Shown here: one piece after another, positions 11,103-13,546 of the stretch | Layout: every line of letters starts with the position of its first letter | How positions within the stretch are numbered: the first letter of the stretch is position 1 | Assembly (NCBI GenBank): GCA_902782655.1 | Contig: CACZNY010000004.1 | Location: 1-13,546, forward strand | Origin: an uncultured Lachnospiraceae bacterium | GTDB lineage: Bacteria > Bacillota > Clostridia > Lachnospirales > Lachnospiraceae | Length of the DNA: 13,546 bases | Reading direction: 5' to 3' | Notes under the pieces: model-generated | Told to the model about the DNA's origin: nothing | Database searches by the model: none | The model's input: the letters and a program-made list of their open reading frames with translations, nothing else | Position numbers and translations under genes: made by a program

Positions 11103-11999
11103 TTAAACCAGACGGATGTAATTACTGCGGGCGCATTCTCTGGCAGCTCCCTTAAGACAAAGCGACATTAACTGTTCCAGCACATCAGAAACGGAAAGCC
11201 GGCAGGTGTGCACTATCTCATCCACGCTTCTGGGATAAAGATCAAGGCAGCAAAAGACCAGCTTTTCCTTTTGCGTCAGTTTGAAATACCTTGTTTTCCG
11301 CTGCCCGTCTTCTGCCTTAAAAGCCCTTGCCGATAAGGGCTCCTCACAAAGAAGTCCGAGGGCCTTTAATATGTCGTCAGGATGAAGCGCAGAGCCTGCT
11401 CCTTCAAGGATCAGTCTGTTGCAGCCTGCAGACAGCCCGTCAGTAAGCCTTCCGGGCACGGCATATATCTCCCTGCCCTGTTCAAGTGCATCATTTACAG
11501 TTATCGAGGTTCCGGATCTTAGTCTTGCTTCTATCACCAGGAGGATATCGCACATTCCCGATATGATGCGGTTTCTTGAAGCAAAATTCCTGCCTCTTGG
11601 AGGGGTGCCCTCAGGATGCTCCGATATCAGGCCTCCGTGTCCCTCTATCATTTCGTATATTTTTCTGTTCTGTTCGGGATACACTATATCAACCCCTGAG
11701 CCGAGGATGCCGAAGGAGCTTCCGCCGGCTTCAAGGGCAGCTTTCTGGGCGATGCCGTCTATCCCTCTGGCCATTCCGCTTATGATCTGAACGCCTGCCG
11801 CAGCGAGATGGGAAGCAAAGTATTCCGCCATCTTTCTCCCGTATTCTGAGCATTCCCTTGCTCCCACTATCGCGACCGACTTTTTTTCGGGATCAGGCAG
11901 CTCTCCCTTTACATATATTCCCGCGGGGCATCCTGGTATGAATCTCAGCTTATCCGGAAATTCCTCTTCAAATCTTGTGATATATCTTGTTTCAGCCAT
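11103..11999 (-). CDS. dprA: DNA-processing protein DprA (short N-terminus)
   Basis: DprA binds incoming single-stranded DNA and loads RecA during natural transformation; it is also widespread in bacteria not known to be transformable. The 298-residue product has the Rossmann-like core: VAIVGARECSEYG (42-54), SGMARGIDGIAQKAAL (74-89), GSGVDIVYPEQNR (100-112), GRNFASRNRIISGM (136-149) and GTSITVNDALEQGREIYAVPG (163-183). A C-terminal winged-helix-like DML1 segment (about 240-298) follows. The usual N-terminal SAM or helix-hairpin-helix region of about 60 residues is missing; the protein begins directly at YITRFEEEFP. The start is firm: its ATG overlaps the comM stop by 8 nt and AGGAGG lies seven bases upstream. 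It is coupled to the ATPase gene, but an MMPL gene, not topA, follows it. Confidence 0.95.
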   Translation of the reverse strand: MAETRYITRFEEEFPDKLRFIPGCPAGIYVKGELPDPEKKSVAIVGARECSEYGRKMAEYFASHLAAAGVQIISGMARGIDGIAQKAALEAGGSSFGILGSGVDIVYPEQNRKIYEMIEGHGGLISEHPEGTPPRGRNFASRNRIISGMCDILLVIEARLRSGTSITVNDALEQGREIYAVPGRLTDGLSAGCNRLILEGAGSALHPDDILKALGLLCEEPLSARAFKAEDGQRKTRYFKLTQKEKLVFCCLDLYPRSVDEIVHTCRLSVSDVLEQLMSLCLKGAARECARSNYIRLV

Positions 12000-13521
12000 T
12001 CCAATACCTCCTGTCCAGACTTCTGAAGCCTATTGCCTCCGAAAGATGAGCGCAGCTTATCTCCTCTGCTCCTTCAAGATCCGCTATGGTGCGGGCAACC
12101 CTTATAAGCCTGTGATACGCCCTTGCGGAAAGTCCTATCCTGTCAAAAGCTTCCCTCATAAGCTTTTCCTCCTTTCTTCCAAGATGACAGTACCTGTCAA
12201 TATCCTTTACCCCTATATCGGAATTAAACCTGATCCCGGTGCCTTCATATCTCTTCTGCTGCATGAGCACAGCCTTCTCTACCCTCTTTCTTATTTCAGC
12301 CGAGCTTTCATTTTCATCCCTGCTGCTTATATCCTTATACTCAATCCTTGAGGCTTCCGCGCAGATATCTATCCTGTCAAGCAAAGGCCCCGATATCCTT
12401 CCCAGATAATTCTGCACATCCGTATCGGTACAGCGGCACCTGCTTCTGTCCGGATAATATCCGCATTTACAGGGGTTCATGGCAGCGCAGAGCAGGAAAT
12501 CCGCAGGATAGGTATAGCTTGCCGCGGCTCTTGCTATAGTCACCTCCTTATCCTCCATGGGCTGGCGAAGTATCTCAAGGGTAGACCTTGAAAACTCCGG
12601 AAGCTCGTCAAGAAAAAGCACTCCTCTGTGGGATAACGAGCATTCCCCGGGTCTTGGTATGGTGCCTCCACCCGCCATGGCCGCAGAGGATATTGTATGA
12701 TGAGGAGCTACAAAGGGGCGGCTCCTTATGAGGCCCTGCCCCGGCTTTATAAGCCCTGCCACACTGTATATCTTCGTGACCTCCATCCTTTCATCGGGGG
12801 CAAGCTCCGGAAGTATCGTAGGCAGTCTTTTCGCAAGCATGGTCTTTCCCGAGCCCGGAGGGCCTATAAGCAAGATATTGTGCATTCCGGCGGCAGCTAT
12901 CTCCATGGCTCTCTTAGCGCTCTCCTGTCCGTTCACCTCCGCAAAGTCCACGTTATATTCAGGTCTGCCATCGCCCTGCTTTTCATCACCTATGTCCTCC
13001 TGAATGAAATTTCCAGAGCCAAAGAACTCCTCTGCCTCCTTTATCGAATGTATCCCCGCAGACCTCATCCCTTCCACAGCCGATGCTTCGGCGATATTAT
13101 CAGCGGGAACCAGACAGGAATTTATCCCGAGGCCTTTTGCTTCTATGAGCATGGGAAGCACACCGTTAACCCCGAGCACCTCCCCCGAAAGCCCGAGCTC
13201 TCCTATTATCACCATACCCTCCCCCGCATCCTCAGGGATCTTTTTCAGGAGTTTAAGCAGTGATACCGCCACGGCCAGATCATAAGAGGTGCCGCTTTTT
13301 TTGATGTCTGCCGGGGACAGGTTTACCGTGATCCTCTTAGGCGGGAGAATTACCCCGGAGTTTTTCAGGGCAGTACGTACCCTCTCCCTTGCTTCCTTCA
13401 CCTCTCCGCCGAGATAGCCCACCATTTCAAATACCGGCAAGCCCTCCGACATATCCGCTTCGACTCTTATCTCCCTGCCCGTTAAGCCGCAAAGAGACAG
13501 AGTCCTTACACAACTGTACAT
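11992..13521 (-). CDS. comM: YifB/ComM-family Mg-chelatase-like AAA+ ATPase
   Basis: ComM homologues are hexameric helicases that promote branch migration and integration of donor DNA in natural transformation. The 509-residue product has an N-terminal ChlI/Lon-protease-like domain (about 1-170; EVKEARERVRTALKNSG and VNLSPADIKKSGTSYDLAVA). The AAA+ module follows, with Walker A GPPGSGKT (220-227), Walker B GVLFLDELPEF (300-310) and the cysteine motif NPCKCGYYPDRSRCRC (349-364). The C-terminal Mg-chelatase domain ends with GLSARAYHRLIRVARTIADL. The frame is open to a GTG at 13530, but that GTG is part of the ribosome binding site AAGGAGGTGA; the ATG at 13521 is eight bases beyond AGGAGG. It overlaps dprA, so the two are translationally coupled. 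Its promoter lies outside the window. Confidence 0.95.
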   Translation of the reverse strand: MYSCVRTLSLCGLTGREIRVEADMSEGLPVFEMVGYLGGEVKEARERVRTALKNSGVILPPKRITVNLSPADIKKSGTSYDLAVAVSLLKLLKKIPEDAGEGMVIIGELGLSGEVLGVNGVLPMLIEAKGLGINSCLVPADNIAEASAVEGMRSAGIHSIKEAEEFFGSGNFIQEDIGDEKQGDGRPEYNVDFAEVNGQESAKRAMEIAAAGMHNILLIGPPGSGKTMLAKRLPTILPELAPDERMEVTKIYSVAGLIKPGQGLIRSRPFVAPHHTISSAAMAGGGTIPRPGECSLSHRGVLFLDELPEFSRSTLEILRQPMEDKEVTIARAAASYTYPADFLLCAAMNPCKCGYYPDRSRCRCTDTDVQNYLGRISGPLLDRIDICAEASRIEYKDISSRDENESSAEIRKRVEKAVLMQQKRYEGTGIRFNSDIGVKDIDRYCHLGRKEEKLMREAFDRIGLSARAYHRLIRVARTIADLEGAEEISCAHLSEAIGFRSLDRRYWNG

Positions 13522-13546
13522 ATAGATCACCTCCTTAAATTGGAAA

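Overview
The window looks like chromosomal DNA from a motile, low- to mid-GC Clostridia, most likely a Lachnospiraceae relative. The reasons are the gene order comM-dprA-topA-codY-flgB-flgC-fliE, a CodY of the lachnospiral type, strong GGAGG ribosome binding sites and sigma-A-like promoters. All genes but one are on the minus strand, so transcription runs from high to low coordinates. No tRNA, rRNA, CRISPR array, insertion sequence or phage gene was seen, and no gene-free stretch exceeds about 250 bases.

Reading in the direction of transcription, 13521-11103 holds a YifB/ComM-type AAA+ ATPase and DprA, overlapping by 8 nt: a DNA-uptake/recombination pair. In Firmicutes dprA is normally followed by topA. 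Here four genes (11007-4516) lie between them: an MMPL/RND-type transporter, a small secreted beta-helix-like protein, a TetR regulator (the only plus-strand gene) and a 960-residue exported heptad-repeat protein related to the YhgE/Pip/EsaA extracellular stalks. The conserved order then resumes with topoisomerase I (topA), the nutrient-sensing repressor CodY, and the start of the flagellar rod operon flgB-flgC-fliE, which runs off the left edge.

The four inserted genes look like one module. A 21-bp dyad (ATGAC-N5-GTCAT type) lies between the divergent tetR and heptad-repeat genes. A copy identical at 17 of 21 positions overlaps the -10 region of the MMPL promoter. The simplest reading is that the TetR protein controls both transcription units. 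The heptad-repeat protein has two blocks of exactly 14 uninterrupted heptads flanking a central domain and has no C-terminal membrane anchor. The MMPL protein lacks the heptad stalk that some Firmicutes relatives carry in the same chain. The two may therefore form a split envelope export or remodelling machine, with the beta-helix protein as partner or cargo. This is inference.

The second regulatory highlight is the 87-bp topA-codY gap. It is almost filled by two 22-bp palindromes (ATTGTAT-N8-ATACAAT), spaced exactly 42 bp apart (about four helical turns). The proximal one covers the codY -10 element. The motif is not the CodY box or another operator I recognise. codY itself starts with TTG.
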